A DNA stretch of 64,000 bases from Tetragonia tetragonoides (lineage: Eukaryota > Streptophyta > Magnoliopsida > Caryophyllales > Aizoaceae). Of the stretch, positions 22,203-34,539 are shown in pieces. Position 1 is the first letter of the stretch. Each line of letters begins with the position of its first letter. Location of the stretch: assembly GCA_038025085.1 (NCBI GenBank), contig CM076146.1, forward strand, positions 18,326,001 through 18,390,000. The letters are read 5' to 3'. The notes under the pieces were generated by a model, which ran no database searches, was not told where the DNA came from, and worked only from the letters and a program-made list of their open reading frames with translations. The position numbers and the translations under genes were made by a program.

Positions 22203-23834
22203 CTATCGAATCTCATCATAGATCGACGGTAGCACTACAAGTGCATTCAGCAACACTGCAGTCTCACCTTGTTGAACCACTTCTAAGTCCAACTTCCTGA
22301 ATTCTTCACACAAATCATATGGTAGCACCATCATGTTATTCACAATGTGTGAAGTCTTCCTACTCAACCCATTAGCCACTACATTGGCTTTCCCTCGTGA
22401 TACTGAATATCCAGATCGTACTCAGATATTAACTCGAGCCATCTCCGTTGTCTTATATTCAACTCCTTTTGAGTGAAGATATACTTCAAACTCTTGTGAT
22501 CTGTAAAGATCTTGCAACAAGCTCCATACAAATAATGCCTTCAGATCTTCAAGGTAAAAATTACGGCAGCTAACTCCATGTCATGTGTAGGGTATGTAAT
22601 TCTTCTAATGCACTTTCAACTGGCGAGAGGCATAAGCAACCACCTTGCCATGTTGCATAAGCACACACCCCAACCCATTCTTTGAAGCGTCACTATGCAC
22701 ATCAAACCCTTCCGTACCAGATGGTAAAGTCAAGACTGGTGCCGTCGTCAACCTCTGCTTAAGCTCTTGGCCACTTGTATTTCATCTCATTTTTCACCAA
22801 ATTTGTGATAGGTCTAGCTATCTTGGAGAAGTCTTGCACAAATCTCCTATAATAGCTAACCAATCTGAGAAAACTTCGTACCTCAGTCACACTCTTTGGA
22901 GCAGGCCAATCCATGACAGCCCGAATCTTAGAAGGATCCACAGAAACTCCTTTAAAGACAATGTGCCCAAGAAAAGCAGCACTCTGTAGCCAAAACTTAC
23001 ACTTTGAGAGTTTAGCGTACAACTTTTAATTTCGCAACACCTCCAAGACAGTCCTCAAGTGTCTTGCGTGTTCCTCCTTGTCTTTCAAATACACCGAAAT
23101 ATCATTGATAAACACGACCACAAAACTATCCAAATATGGCCTAAAGGTTTTATTCATCATCTCCATAAACTTGGCATGTGCATTAGTTAACCCAAATGAC
23201 ATAACAATAAACTCATAATGCCCATACCTTGTCCTAAAGACTATTTTCGCAATGTCAACTTCATCAATCCTCAGTTGATGATAACCATACCGCAAATCAA
23301 CCTTCGAAAACACTCCAGCCCCTTGGAGTTGATCAAACAGGTCTTCAATCCTAGGTAAAGAATATCTATTCTTGAGAGTGACCTTGTTCAACTCACGATG
23401 GTCAATACAGAGACGCAGACTACCATCCTTCTTACGCACAAATAAAACTGGTACTCCCCAAGGTGATACACTAGGTCTAATGTACCCCTTGTCTAATAAC
23501 TACTCTAATTTCTCCTTTAGCTCTTTCATCTCCAAAGGTGCCATTCTATACGGTGCCCTAAAAATTGGACCTGTTCCAGGAACTAGGTCAATTTGAAACA
23601 CAGAATCCCTCACTGGTGGCATACCAAGAATTTCTTTAGGAAACACATCCGGAAACTCATTGACCACATGAATCTTTGAGATTTCCTCGTCTATTACCTC
23701 TACATTCTGAATGTGACACAAAAATCTCTCACATTCCTTCTCTAGGTGTTTCTTCGCCACTAACATTGAAATAATCCCAATTCCTCCCTTAGTGATAATT
23801 CCTTTATAAGAGATTCTATTATCTCTAGGTCCTT
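22203..23834 (-). pseudogene. Element C reverse transcriptase and RNase H
   Basis: The RT lies in minus frames 23844-23500 (lead-in FPDVFPKEILGMPPVRD), 23439-23026 ([42 protein letters not shown]) and 23022-22759 ([24 protein letters not shown]). The catalytic motif reads FINDI instead of FIDDI, so one catalytic Asp is changed to Asn. The RNase H region 22205-22758 is broken by several frameshifts but matches the intact frame 32102-32782 of element D. Confidence 0.8.
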
Positions 23835-25403
23835 TCAGCGACATCTTTTGTTCACTACAATCGATTCTCGATACTTGCTAAGCCAATTCATTCCCAAAAT
23901 AACATCAAAATCTCTCAACTGGAACTCAATCAGGTCTGCAGGCAATTCAGACCCTACAATGTTCACATAAACATTGGGATGCACAACTTTACACAATACC
24001 ACCTCTCCAGAAGGAGTGGCGATACTAGTCTCTAAGGACTCCACAATTCCCATCCCATGTTTCTTAACAAAGTTTTCAGATATGAAAGAATGTGATGCTC
24101 CAGAATCAAATAATACATAGGCAGGCAAAGAATTTACAAGAAACGTACCAGTCACCACATTGTTTGCCGCATCAGCCTGTACTTGATTCATCACAAACAA
24201 ACGACCTCCATTTCTGTTCTGGTTGCCATTATTGTTTTGAAGATTTCCAGCCTGTCCATTCAGCCCATTATGTCGATTACCACCCTGGTTATTCCCGTTT
24301 TGACCCTGAACTGTAGGAGCTTGAACATTGTTGTTGCCCCCACGATTGTTCACGTTTTTGCCCTTCTGAGGACAGTTAAAAGAACGATGCCCCAACTCTT
24401 GACAAGTGTAGCACCTCACCTTATTACCAGCACAGTCAACCCCAAGGTGATTCTTATTGCACTTCTTGCAAATGTAGAGTTTGCCATTCCAACCCCCATT
24501 GTTACGATGGCCATTTCCATTACCATTCTTGCCATTTTAATTCTTGTAATTCTCACCTTCATTCTGGTTATTCCCCTTGTTGTTCCCATTCTGATTGTTC
24601 CCTCCCCAGAACTTATCATTCTTCTCACCACCACCACCCTGATGGTCGTCAAACTTTCTCTTCTTCCCAGTCACCTCCTCTCTGTACTTTTGAACCGCAG
24701 TTTGGTTCGCAGCACGATTGTAGACCTCTTGCATGGTCTGACAGATATAACCCCCAAAAGACTCACGAATGGTCCAATACAACCCATTCTAGAATCTACA
24801 GGCCCTATGCTGTTCCGTAGGGAATAATCCTCCCACGAAACAAGCTAGGTCGTCAAGCTTCTCGGCATGCTCCTGAACAGTCATCCTTCTTTGAATAAGG
24901 TTCAAGAACTCATTATACTTTTGGTCTTGGAGATAGTCTGGGTAGTACTCCTCTCTAAGGACCGTTTTTAACATCTCCGAATTAAAACCCTCTCGAGCTC
25001 TAGTAGTTGTGCCATTGGTCCTCCACCAACGATCTGCTTTCTTCCGGAACAAATAGACAGCACTGTCCACGTTAAGTGCCTCAGGACATCCAGTAATCGC
25101 GAAGATTTTCTCTAAATCCCGCGTCCAGTTATTAAGTATTACAGGATCCTCGCGTCCCTCAAACACAGGCAGATTATGCCATTTAATCTTTTTAGATACT
25201 GAGGCAAAATCGTCGCCTCCAGCTACCCGGTTTTCTTCCCTTTGCATCATCTGCGCGATGAATGCATTGGATTGCGCCAGAGCTTGTTGCGACTGAGCCA
25301 GTTGTGCCAACACAGCTTGAGCTGTAGCCTCACCATTTCCGTTGTTATCCCCCATTGAACTAGCAGATTGTTCGGCTCCTTGTCTATTTCTTCTAGGTGG
25401 CAT
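23835..25403 (-). pseudogene. Element C gag and aspartic protease
   Basis: Gag starts at the minus-strand ATG 25401-25403 (MPPRRNRQGAEQ), runs through the gag core (FEGREDPVILNNWTRDLEKI, WWRTNGTT) and stops near 24789. Frames 24782-24537 and 24419-23835 follow, with Asn/Gly-rich repeats, the zinc knuckle CYTCQELGHRSFNC and the protease YVLFDSGASHSFIS with catalytic DSGA. Four breaks are evident. The proteins form particles and process the polyprotein. Confidence 0.8.
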
Positions 25404-25914
25404 CTAACAACCTAAAGGATCAACAAACGCAAAGAAAAAGGGTATTAGCTACCCATATCACACTCAGGTGCGATAATCTTAACTAACATATAAACATTGA
25501 CTCATATATATGTTCAATAGCCAACTAGGGCTCTAGGCTCTAATTACATTCAAGCATGGTCTTATCACACTCTTGCGTACTAGCAAGTTTAAGGTTTCAA
25601 TAAACTTTGTTCTTTCTCAAAAATAAACAATTGTAATCACATTGAAACATACATGCCTTTTCACATAGGCGCTTTCACAATACTCATGCTCCAGATAGCA
25701 AGTAAATATCACAATTTCTTGCAAAAAATCCATCTCATAAATCAAATAGTCAAGTATTTGTTCGCAAAAATGAGTGCTTGCCAACCCAAGCCTCAAAATA
25801 GCATGAAATAAAGTAAAATTGAACATTCTAATCATAATGTCAAAAATAAATGGCTTGCAGGCCCAAATTAAGTCTCAAATAGTTTACTCAAATAAAACTA
25901 AATCAAACTAAGAA
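25404..25914 (-). other. Spacer between extra ORF and gag in element C
   Basis: AT-rich, non-coding sequence, closely matching the same spacer in element D (35401-35936). The shared phrase tcaatagccaactagggctctaggctct is in both. Nothing else is recognised. Confidence 0.5.
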
Positions 25915-26487
25915 TCACGCTGTCTTCGTGACCTTGCGCTTCTTCGCCCGCCTCTCCTGGAGTGTCTCTTGGTATATTTCCTCAAGACTCTGGTCAAGCT
26001 CGTTGAACAACTCCGTCTCAAGCTCCTTGACCTCGTCGACCTCTTCCTCCTTATCCTCCTTTGTAGGATGTGGCAGAAATCTAAACTTACGCTGTATCTC
26101 AACTAACGCAAGTTCCTTCATCTCGTCGATCTTGTCGATAATGTCAGGATGTTTCGTGAAGTACTCCTGCGGCCAGCGCATGGCGCGTCTAAAGATAGAG
26201 TCGAAGCTTTCCTTGAACGGCTTTTCCATGTCGTAGGAGTGCTGCCACTAGTCATGAAGCTTGTCTCTGAAAGCCTCCCAAATCAGGTTATGTCAAAAAG
26301 CCTTGTACATAACATACGCCTTCATGCGTTGTGACCTCAAGGTAGACTTGTCTCCATGGTAGTCATTATACTTCTTGAAGGTCGCACGTGCCTCGTCCGT
26401 AAACTCATATAGGCGCTTGTCCCCCTTCCATTGCAGAGTTCGCGGGTCTCTAGGTGAACGACTCATCTGCAAACGGGGAAACAACAT
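25915..26487 (-). pseudogene. Extra ORF upstream of gag in element C
   Basis: Two minus frames, 26487-26293 and 26229-25915, are separated by a short break. The first begins near MSRSPRDPRTLQWKGDKRLY and contains KSTLRSQRMKAYVMYKAF. The second contains MRWPQEYFTKHPDIIDKIDE, a long acidic helix and a basic C-terminus (RRAKKRKVTK). The homologous ORF of element D (35937-36641) has the same position and aligns on RDPR, RMKA(Y/F), HPD and the acidic tail, though most residues differ. It lies between the primer site and gag. I do not recognise its domain. Confidence 0.55.
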
Positions 26488-26667
26488 GTTAGTACTTCAC
26501 TCGAGTACTTCAAATAATACCAAAACAAGTAAAAGAAACAAATCAACTCATTTCGGCTTACAAAGCTTTTATTCACATAACTTAAGTCTATTTAAGTTTT
26601 CATCCTAATAATATGTCTTAATGACATACTTTACAATGAAAAACGTACATTAAGGATAATAACATAC

Positions 26668-26679
26668 GCTCTGACACCA
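26668..26679 (-). promoter_or_regulatory. Primer binding site of element C
   Basis: The minus strand reads TGGTGTCAGAGC, one mismatch from the tRNA-iMet complement TGGTATCAGAGC. It lies 3 bp inside the 5' LTR end at 26683. Confidence 0.85.
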
Positions 26680-26682
26680 ACT

Positions 26683-28450
26683 TGTAACACCCCAAATTTC
26701 CGTCTAATTTAAAACCATTTAAAATCACGAGTTGCAGCGGAAAAACCCTAAACATTCAAAGCGTTACCGCTGTATTTAATGTTCAAATTATCATTAACTT
26801 ATTGATACAACATGCTTATAAACATGATCCAAATAGCAATAGGCTATATCAGAATTGAGCAAATATTAATATATCTTTATTCCAATATCACAAATAATTA
26901 CTCCATGTAATTCCAAAGATTAACATGTATTATCATATAACATGAATCCCAACAAGTAGACATTGCTACACAAAGTGAATTTTCAACATTTATCAACATG
27001 CATTCACTATCATATAATTCTACACGAATTATCATAAGGAAATAAATAACAATTATTCCTTGTCACAAGTCCAAATATGAATTATCATTCTCAATCCAAT
27101 ACTACACATGCAATACTAACAATGAATTACATAATTCATCTAGACATGAATTACCTTTAGCAATAAGGTAATCACAACAATCTAACGTAAGCTCCTTACG
27201 TTCACGTGCGGTCAACGGGCCCTAACAGATCCACAATAAACCAATAGTCAATACTTTGACTTCTAAACCTCTTAATTAAACTCTAAAGATGATTTAGTAC
27301 CCTTAATTAAAATAATTAAGTTGCTAGAATTTTAGTTTCTCATGCATGTTCAAAAGTTTCCAAAAACAGAATTTACATAAACCAAATTAGGAAACTTTCC
27401 AAAACCCTAATTGAAGTCAACAAGTCAAACAAAAACACCACCCAAAACACCACCATCATCACTACCACCAGCGGGCCCCGCCACTGGCAAACCCGCTGGT
27501 GGTGTCGGCTGGCGTCTGGCAGCGCACGGCAGCCAGTGCCGGCGCTCGCGCAGGCTTCGGCCGTGTGGCCCCTTAAACTGTTTTTTTTTTTTTTTTTTTT
27601 TGTTAATCAATTTTTACAAATCCAAATCTAAATTAAATCTGAATAATTAATAAATTTCCACATTTAATAAAACCACAAGATTCAATCTTTAATCTTTAAA
27701 CTCAACCTTTGATTCAAATTCAACAAAACTATCAAACCCAACCCTAATCATGATTCTAACATGCAAAATAGTAGAATCTAGCAACCTTAGGTCAAAATAA
27801 AAAATTAGGGTTTGCTTATTAACAAACTAGATAGGGTTCATAAAAACAAAGAATTCGAATCAAGAATACATTTTTAATAATCAAAACTAGTTGAAAACAC
27901 TTGGAATAAAAAATGATCAAACTTGGGCAAGATGATGAATTAATAAAGAGTAGGAAATTCTCTTTCTTCTTTCTCTTGGGGTTCGGTCGTGCGTGTGAGA
28001 GAGAGAAAGATGAGACGTGATTTTTTTTTTTGTTTAGCAAAGTGTCAGTTGTTTTAGAAGTAGAGTATATTTAGGAACCCAAATATATTCTTTCTTTCTC
28101 TCAACTTCTCCTTTCCTAAAATCTCTCCTAAGATCAGTCCTCAACCCACCATTTTAGGAAATAATTTTTATCAAAATAAAACTGATTTTTGGTGCCTTAA
28201 TATCGGCAAGCTAGACGAAAATAATGGGCCAATTATTCACCGATAATTTCGACTAAACCGAAATTATAAGCCCACCAAAATCTTTTTATTTAGTTTGGTC
28301 CGATTATAATTAATTAGGTCCAAAACCAAAACCCAATATTAACCAGGCACTTTTAACATTTATGAGCCCAACTAATATTTTAAATCCAATTTTGCAATTT
28401 CTTTTTAAGTAACTATTATTTTAAAATAAATAATAATACGGGGTATTACA
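26683..28450 (-). mobile_element. Element C 5' LTR (1768 bp)
   Basis: It has TG...CA ends: + strand TGTAACACCCC at 26683 and GGGGTATTACA ending at 28450. Compared with the element D LTR (2811 bp) it lacks about 1.05 kb just inside its outer end, with the junction near 26780. A GC-rich island is at 27465-27575 and a poly-T run at about 27581-27601. Confidence 0.9.
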
Positions 28451-28558
28451 GTTTAGTTGATGATTTGTCTATTCATATTCCTATTTTTCTCCCTTTTATT
28501 CAATTTTTTGATTGTGTGTTTTTGTAAATGAATTTGTCCATGTTTTAGGTCGTTCTGC

Positions 28559-29651
28559 AATGATTGTAAAAGTGGCTGAAATTTCTGAGCTGTTAGGTTT
28601 AGTTGCGAAAAATGAGGAAGCGGCTTATGAAAGGTACAATGACTATACATTGTGCAAGGGTTTTAGTACTCGAAAGAGTAAGATAAGACACAAAGTTGAT
28701 AATACTGTTTCTATGAGGCACTTTTGCTGTCAGAGAGAAGGGTTTAAGGATAAGGCAAAGAAACATGATCGGTGTTATGCAAAATCAGTTATAAGAATTG
28801 GATGCAAGGCTCATATTCAATTTGATGTTGATAGAGAGGGTACTTGGACAGCAACTAAGCATGTGATGATTCATAATCATCCTTGCTTTATCCCATGAGC
28901 AGCATGCACATTTAATGAGATCTCATAGAGGTGTTTCAAAGGAACAATTGGCTTTTTTGAAAATTTTTAGGAAGTGCGGGTTATCTATTGCTGATGCAAT
29001 AAGGTTGTTGAAGTAAGAGTCTGGAGGATCTCCAATGGTTGGTTTTACAAACAATGATGCATATAATGGATTAGCTGAAGATGATGCAAAGAGGTTTGAT
29101 GGTGGTGATGCTAACACACTCATTGAAATATTCAACAGAAGGGAGAAGAATGAAAAGGACTTTTATTTTGACTTTGAATGTGATGATGCTGGAAGGCTTT
29201 GTAGCTTTTTTTGGCGTGATGAACAAATGAGATTGGATTATGAGTTGTTTAGTAATCTTGTCATACATGATACTACATATCGTACTGACAAGTATGACAT
29301 GATTTGTGGACCTATTTTTGGAATCAACAACCACACTAACTATGTGATGTTTGGTTGTGGTTTTATGATTAATGAAAGAATTGAGTCATTCATTTTGTTA
29401 TTCAAGACGTTCCTCCTTTCTATGGGCAACGTTGTTCCTAAGACTATCAAGACTGATCAATCTAAAGCAATGGCAATTGCGAAAAACACAGAGTTTCGGA
29501 CCTGAAAGCCTAGGCTTTGCATTTGGCATATCACAAAGAATTCGGGACATGATAAATTGGTTGAGGAACCAACCTGGATTCATTGACTTGTTTGATCACA
29601 TGATGAAAGGGGTTGATACATTAGTAAAATTCAACTTTTATTGGACAAGGT
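28559..29651 (+). pseudogene. FAR1-related/MULE transposase gene, 5' part
   Basis: A FAR1 zinc-binding domain comes first (FCCQREGFKDK, then IGCKAHIQFDVDREGTW and HNHPC, 28560-28890). After a +1 frameshift at about 28895 the linker SHRGVSKEQLAFL follows. A stop at 29014-29016 precedes the MULE transposase domain (FWRDEQMRLDYELFSNLVIHD, catalytic Asp in IHDTTYRTDKY, then TIKTDQSKAMA). A TGA at 29503 and a frameshift near 29560 follow. The last coding block (FYWTR) ends at a GTATGT intron donor at 29651. FAR1-related proteins are light-signalling transcription factors derived from Mutator-like transposases. The 5' flank is cut by element C and the 3' flank by element D. Confidence 0.8.
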
Positions 29652-29789
29652 ATGTAGTATTTTTAGTTGTATACATTGACTTGTTTGATCACATAATGAT
29701 TTTTAAATGCAAATTATTCTGACATTCAGTCCTGTTTTTTTTTGGAAAATTTCCTGTTCGGTTGATTGAGAGATACAACTGTGCAGATC
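29652..29789 (+). other. FAR1-related gene intron remnant
   Basis: The segment starts with GTATGT and has AT-rich sequence ending near tgtgcag (29786). It then meets LTR sequence of element D. The corresponding coding block between the transposase and SWIM halves is lost here. Confidence 0.4.
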
Positions 29790-29972
29790 ACTTACTTGGA
29801 AAACTAGGGTTCATTTTAAAACTCATACTTCAATCAATTTAAAGATTTAAGAATCAAAAACAAGTTTAGAACACTTACTTGGAAATCAAAAGGATTAAAA
29901 TTGAGAAATAGGATGAATTGTGAAAGAGTGTTGAATTTGGTGGCTGTGCGTGAGAGTGAGGGAGAGAGAATC

Positions 29973-30020
<48 letters not shown>

Positions 30021-30375
30021 ATTTGGTAAAGAGTCAGTTGAATTTGGAACTAAATACACTCCTTCCTTATCTCAACCTCTCCTTTCCTAAAACATCTCTT
30101 AGAATCACTCCACTAGCCCACAAATTAGAAAACAAATTTTAAAACAAGAATTCAGAATTTTCTTCACCAAATTTTCGGCCACTTCGAAAATTATAAAGTT
30201 CAATTACTTTTATTGGTTTTGGACCAAATACATTTTAATTAAGTCCAAAATCAAAATCCAATATTAATTAGGCACTTTAAATATTTATGAGCCCAATTAA
30301 TTATTTAAATCCGAAATTTCATTTTCTTTTTAAGTAATTATTATTCTAAAATGAATAATAATACGGGGTATTACA
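29790..30375 (-). mobile_element. Element D 3' LTR fragment
   Basis: From about 29800 (aaaactagggttcat) it matches 39030-39665 of the 5' LTR. The LTR start TGTAATACCCC lies at 30375. A pure T run of about 43 bases occupies 29977-30019, expanded relative to the other copy (about 39227-39243). Confidence 0.85.
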
Positions 30376-30663
30376 TCCTTACCCCCTTAAAAGAAGTTTC
30401 GTCCTCGAAACTTAGGATCATCGCCAAAGTGAAGCAAGTTCCATAAGGCGAAGTTTTTTTCTTATTTTTCACCACACTTTCAAAGTTCAATACACAACAT
30501 TGTAACTCGAATGTTTAAAGGTTTTCACAACTTTTCCAAATAATAAAAGTGAGCATGATGCAATGCAACGCAATGCGTTTTCCAGTCTTTGTTTCTTTTC
30601 TTTTGTGGATTGTTACACCCTTCCACCCTTAAAAAGGTTTCGACCCCGAAACTAAGGTTAAGT
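30376..30663 (-). promoter_or_regulatory. Element D 3' UTR with two polypurine-tract modules
   Basis: An upstream module (ggtttcg...aaggggtcgaaacc with TGTAACA at 30611-30617, minus) and a downstream module (acttcttttaagggggtaagga then TGTAATACCCC at 30375) lie about 242 bp apart. The downstream one begins the LTR. Confidence 0.75.
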
Positions 30664-32101
30664 ACCTTGTTCGAACAGTTGAGGATAACGCTTGCGCATA
30701 TCAGCCTCAGTCTCCCAAGTCGCCTCTTCAACTTTGTGGTTAGCCCACAACACTTTCACAAGATTGATCGTAGACGCACGAGTTTTGTTCTTTTACTCGT
30801 CTAGGATCCTCACCGGTTTAGTTCGCTTCTCAAGGACTCGAACTGGTTGCTCTTCATAGGTATGTGTGTCATCTAACACTACCATTTCAGGATTCAGCAT
30901 ATGACTTGGATCATGGTGAGACCTCTTGAGTTGTGACACGTGGAACACATCGTGCACTTGCTCCAAATCCATAGGCATAGCAAGCCTATAAGCGACCTCT
31001 CCAATCCTTTCAAGAATCTCGTAGGGTCCAATATACTTTGGGCTAAGCTTCCCTTTGCGCCCAAATCTCATCACTCCACGAGTAGGTGATACTTTGAGAA
31101 GTACCTTCTCATCAACTTGGAATTCTTCCATTCCGATGTTGATTTGCATAGGCTTTCTGTCCGTCTTGTGCAGCTTTCATCTTCTCTTGAACAAGTTTCA
31201 CATGATCCACAGTCTCTTGGATAAAATCCGGACCCAAAACAAAGGTCTCACTTATGTCGCTCCAACACGTAGGAGATCGACACTTCCTCCCATACAACGC
31301 CTCGTAAGGTGCTCTACCAATACTCGCATGGTAGCTATTGTTGTAGGAGAACTCAATTAAAGGCAAACTCTTCTCCCAAGAGTCCTTCATCTCTAGAGCA
31401 CAAGCTCGCAGCATGTCCTCCAGTGCCTGATTAGTACGCTCCGTTTTACCATCTGTCGCAGGATGAAATGCCGTACTAAACTTCAACTTTGTACCAAAGG
31501 CATCTTGCAATTTTCCCCAAAAGTTGGACAAGAATCTTGTATCCCTGTCTGACACAATGTCTTTAGGTACTCCATGTAACCTTATGACCTCTTCCACATA
31601 AGCTTCAGCGAGTTGGTCCATTGACCAAGTCTTTTTCATTGCAATGAATCTCTCCATTTTCATCAGTTGGTCGACGATAACCCAAATAGTGTCCTTGCCA
31701 GACCTTGTCTTTGGTAGTCCAGTCACGAAACCCATCGAGATTGAATCCCATTTCCATCCAGGAATTTCCAGCGATTGAACAAGACCTCCAGGCCTCCTGT
31801 GTTCGATCTTCACCTTTTGACAAGTAAGACACAATGCCACATACTCAGCACACTCTTGCTTCATGTTTGTCCACCAAAACTGAAGTTTTAAGTCTTTGTA
31901 CAGCTTATCACCACCTGGGTGAACAGAATACGCAGTTCCATGCGCCTCATCTAGAATCAATCGTTTCAGCTCGGCGTTGTTTGGTACACACCAACGCCCC
32001 TTCATCTTGATCATACCATCATCAAGGATCTCATAATCAGGATGCTTTCCATCCTTGATCTTGACACGTAACTCCTCTAGAAAGGGGTCATGAACTTGCA
32101 A
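30664..32101 (-). pseudogene. Element D integrase and chromodomain
   Basis: The frame 32101-31112 (329 aa) is a nearly complete integrase: zinc part (HGTAYSVHPGGDKLYKDL, CAEYVALCLTCQ), first Asp in WDSISMGF, second in VSDRDTRFL and Glu in GKTERTNQ. The frame 31149-30793 continues with the GPY/F module GKLSPKYIGPYEILERIG and FHVSQLKR. A break near 30795 leads into a chromodomain readable to 30664 (VKVLWANHKVEEATWE, TEADMRKRYPQLFEQG). The chromodomain is the chromovirus hallmark. Only two breaks are seen across the domain set. Confidence 0.85.
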
Positions 32102-32782
32102 CTATCGAATCTCATCATAAATCGACGGTCGCACTACAAGTGCATTCAGAAACACTGCAGTCTCACCTTGTTGAACAACTTCTAAGTCCAACTTCCTGAA
32201 TTCCTCACACAAGTCATACGGTAGCACCACCATGTTGTTCACAGTGTGTGAAGTCTTCCTACTCAACCCATCAGCCACTGCATTGGCCTTTCCCTCGTGA
32301 TACTGAATATCCAGATCGTACTCAGATATCAACTCGAGCCATCTCCGTTGTCTCATATTCAACTCCATTTGAGTGAAGATATACTTCAAACTCTTGTGAT
32401 CAGTAAAGATCTTGCAACGAGCTCCATACAAGTAATGCCTAAAGATTTTTAAGGCAAAAATCACGGCAGCTAACTCCATATCATGAGTAGGGTAGTTCTT
32501 CTCATGCATTTTCAACTGACAAGAGGCATAAGCAACCACCTTGCCATTTTGCATAAGCACACACCCCAACCCATTCTTAGATGCATCACTGTACACCTCA
32601 AACTCTTCCGTTCCTGACGGTAAAGTCAAAACTGGTGCCGTTGTCAACCTATTCTTAATCTCTTGGAAAGCTTCTTCACATTGTTCAGTCCACTTGTATT
32701 TCATCTCCTTTTTCATCAAATTTGTGATAGGTCTCGCTATCTTGGAGAAGTCTTGCACAAATCTCCTATAATAGCCAGCCAA
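32102..32782 (-). pseudogene. Element D RNase H
   Basis: The 226-residue minus frame contains [18 protein letters not shown] with the first catalytic Asp, [16 protein letters not shown] with Glu, and [14 protein letters not shown] with Asp. It then has [20 protein letters not shown] and [10 protein letters not shown]. It is a complete Ty3-type RNase H following the RT connection ([14 protein letters not shown]). It is separated from RT by a small frameshift near 32770. Confidence 0.85.
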
Positions 32783-33777
32783 ATCCGAGGAAACTTCTTA
32801 CCTCAGTCACACTTTTCGGAGCAAGCCAATCCATGACATCCCGAATCTTAGAAGGATCAACAGAAACTCCTTCTTTAGAGATAATGTGCCCAAGGAAAGC
32901 AACACTCTCTAGCCAAAACTCACACTTTGAGAGTTTAGCGTACAACTTCTCATTCCGCAACACCTCCAAGACAGTCCTCAAGTGTCTTGCGTGTTCCTCC
33001 TTGTCTTTCGAATACACCAAAATATCATCGATAAACACGACCACAAAACTATCCAGATATAGTCGAAAGGTGTCATTCATCATCTCCATAAACTTGGCAG
33101 GTGCATTAGTTAACCCAAATGGCATAACAGTAAACTCATAATGCCCATACCTTGTCCTAAAGGGAGTTTTCGCAATGTCGACCTCATCAATCCTCAGCTG
33201 ATGATAACCAGACCGCAAATCCACCTTCGATAACACTCCAGCCCCTTGGAATTGATTGAACAGGTCTTCAATCCTAGGTAGCGGATACCTATTCTTGACA
33301 GTGACCTTGTTCAACTCACGATAGTCAATGCAGAGACGCGAACTACCATCCTTCTTACGCACAAATAGAACTGGTGCGCCCCACGGTGACACACTAGGTC
33401 TAATGTACCCTTTCTCTAACAACTCTTCTAATTGCTCCTTTAGCTCTTTCATTTCCAAAGGTGCTATTCTATACGGTACCCTCGAAATTTGACCTGTTCC
33501 AGGAACTAGGTCAATCTGAAACACATTATCCCTCACTAGTGGCATACCAGGAATCTCCTTTGAAAATACATCTGGAAACTCATTGACCACATCAATCTTT
33601 GAGATTTCCTCGTCTATTCCCTCTACATTCTGAATGTGACACAAAAATCCCTCACATCCCTTCTCTAAATGCTTCTTTGCCACTAGCATTGAAATAATCC
33701 CAATTCCTCCCTTAGTGACAATTCTTTTATAAGAGATTCTATTACCTCTAGGCCCTTTCAGAGATATCTTTTGTTCA
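32766..33777 (-). pseudogene. Element D reverse transcriptase
   Basis: The 307-residue frame 33689-32766 contains [65 protein letters not shown] and the intact catalytic [26 protein letters not shown] follows. Upstream, 33777-33690 is a short segment linking to the protease frame. Both metal-binding motifs are intact, unlike in element C, where FIDD became FIND. The frame ends in the connection domain at [10 protein letters not shown], where a frameshift begins. Confidence 0.85.
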
Positions 33778-34504
33778 CTACAATCGATTCTCGAGTTTGT
33801 ACTTGCTAAGCCAATTCATACCCAAAGTAACATCAAAATCTCCCAAATCAAACTCAATCAGGTCTGCAGGCAATTCAGACCTTGCAATATTCACAAGAAC
33901 ATTGGGATGCACTACTTTACAGAATACCACCTCTCCAGTAGGAGTGGCAATACTAGTCTCTAAAGACTCATCTACTCCCATCCCATATTTCTTAACAAAG
34001 TTTTCAGATATGAATGAATGTGATGCTCCAGAATCAAATAATACATAGGCAGGCAAAGAATTTACAAGAAACGTACCAGTCACCACATTGTTTTCCGCAT
34101 CAGCCTGTACTTGATTCATCACAAACAAACGACCTCCATTTCTGTTCTGGTTGCTATTATTGTTCTGAACATTTTCAGCCTGTCCATTTGGCCCATTCTG
34201 CCGATTACCACCCTGGTTGTTCCCATTTTGACCCCGAACTATAGGAACTTGAACATTGTTGTTGCCCCCACCATTGTTCACGATCTTGCCCTTCTGAGGA
34301 CAATCATAAGAACGATGCCCCATCTCTTGACAAGTGTAGCATCTCACCTTATTTCCAACACAATCAACCCCTGGGTGATTCTTATTGCACCTCTTGCAAA
34401 TGTAGGGTTTGCCTTTCCATCCCCCATTATTTTGATGGCCATTTCCATTGTAATTCTTGCCATTTCCATTCTTGTAATTCCCACCCTTATTGTGGTTATT
34501 CCCC

Positions 34505-34539
<35 letters not shown>

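Larger units (their letters stand above)
18890..28450 (-). mobile_element. Element C: Del/Tekay-like chromovirus with two LTRs
   Basis: The minus-strand order is 5' LTR (28450-26683), tRNA-iMet-type primer site, extra ORF (26487-25915), gag, protease, RT, RNase H, integrase with chromodomain, tandem PPT modules, 3' LTR (20484-18890, outer end lost). All coding modules are present but broken by stops and frameshifts. It is the same family as element D, and the polyproteins align over their length. The right flank is a FAR1-type gene. The left flank is element B, and no target-site duplication can be read because the outer 3' LTR is missing. Confidence 0.85.

Noticed and set aside
24183..24827. 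214-codon + frame rich in Ile/Val/Thr, and its relative 34111-34818
   Set aside because: These are antisense shadows of the Asn/Gly-rich gag-protease region of elements C and D. The repeated pattern arises from complementing AAC/AAT codons.
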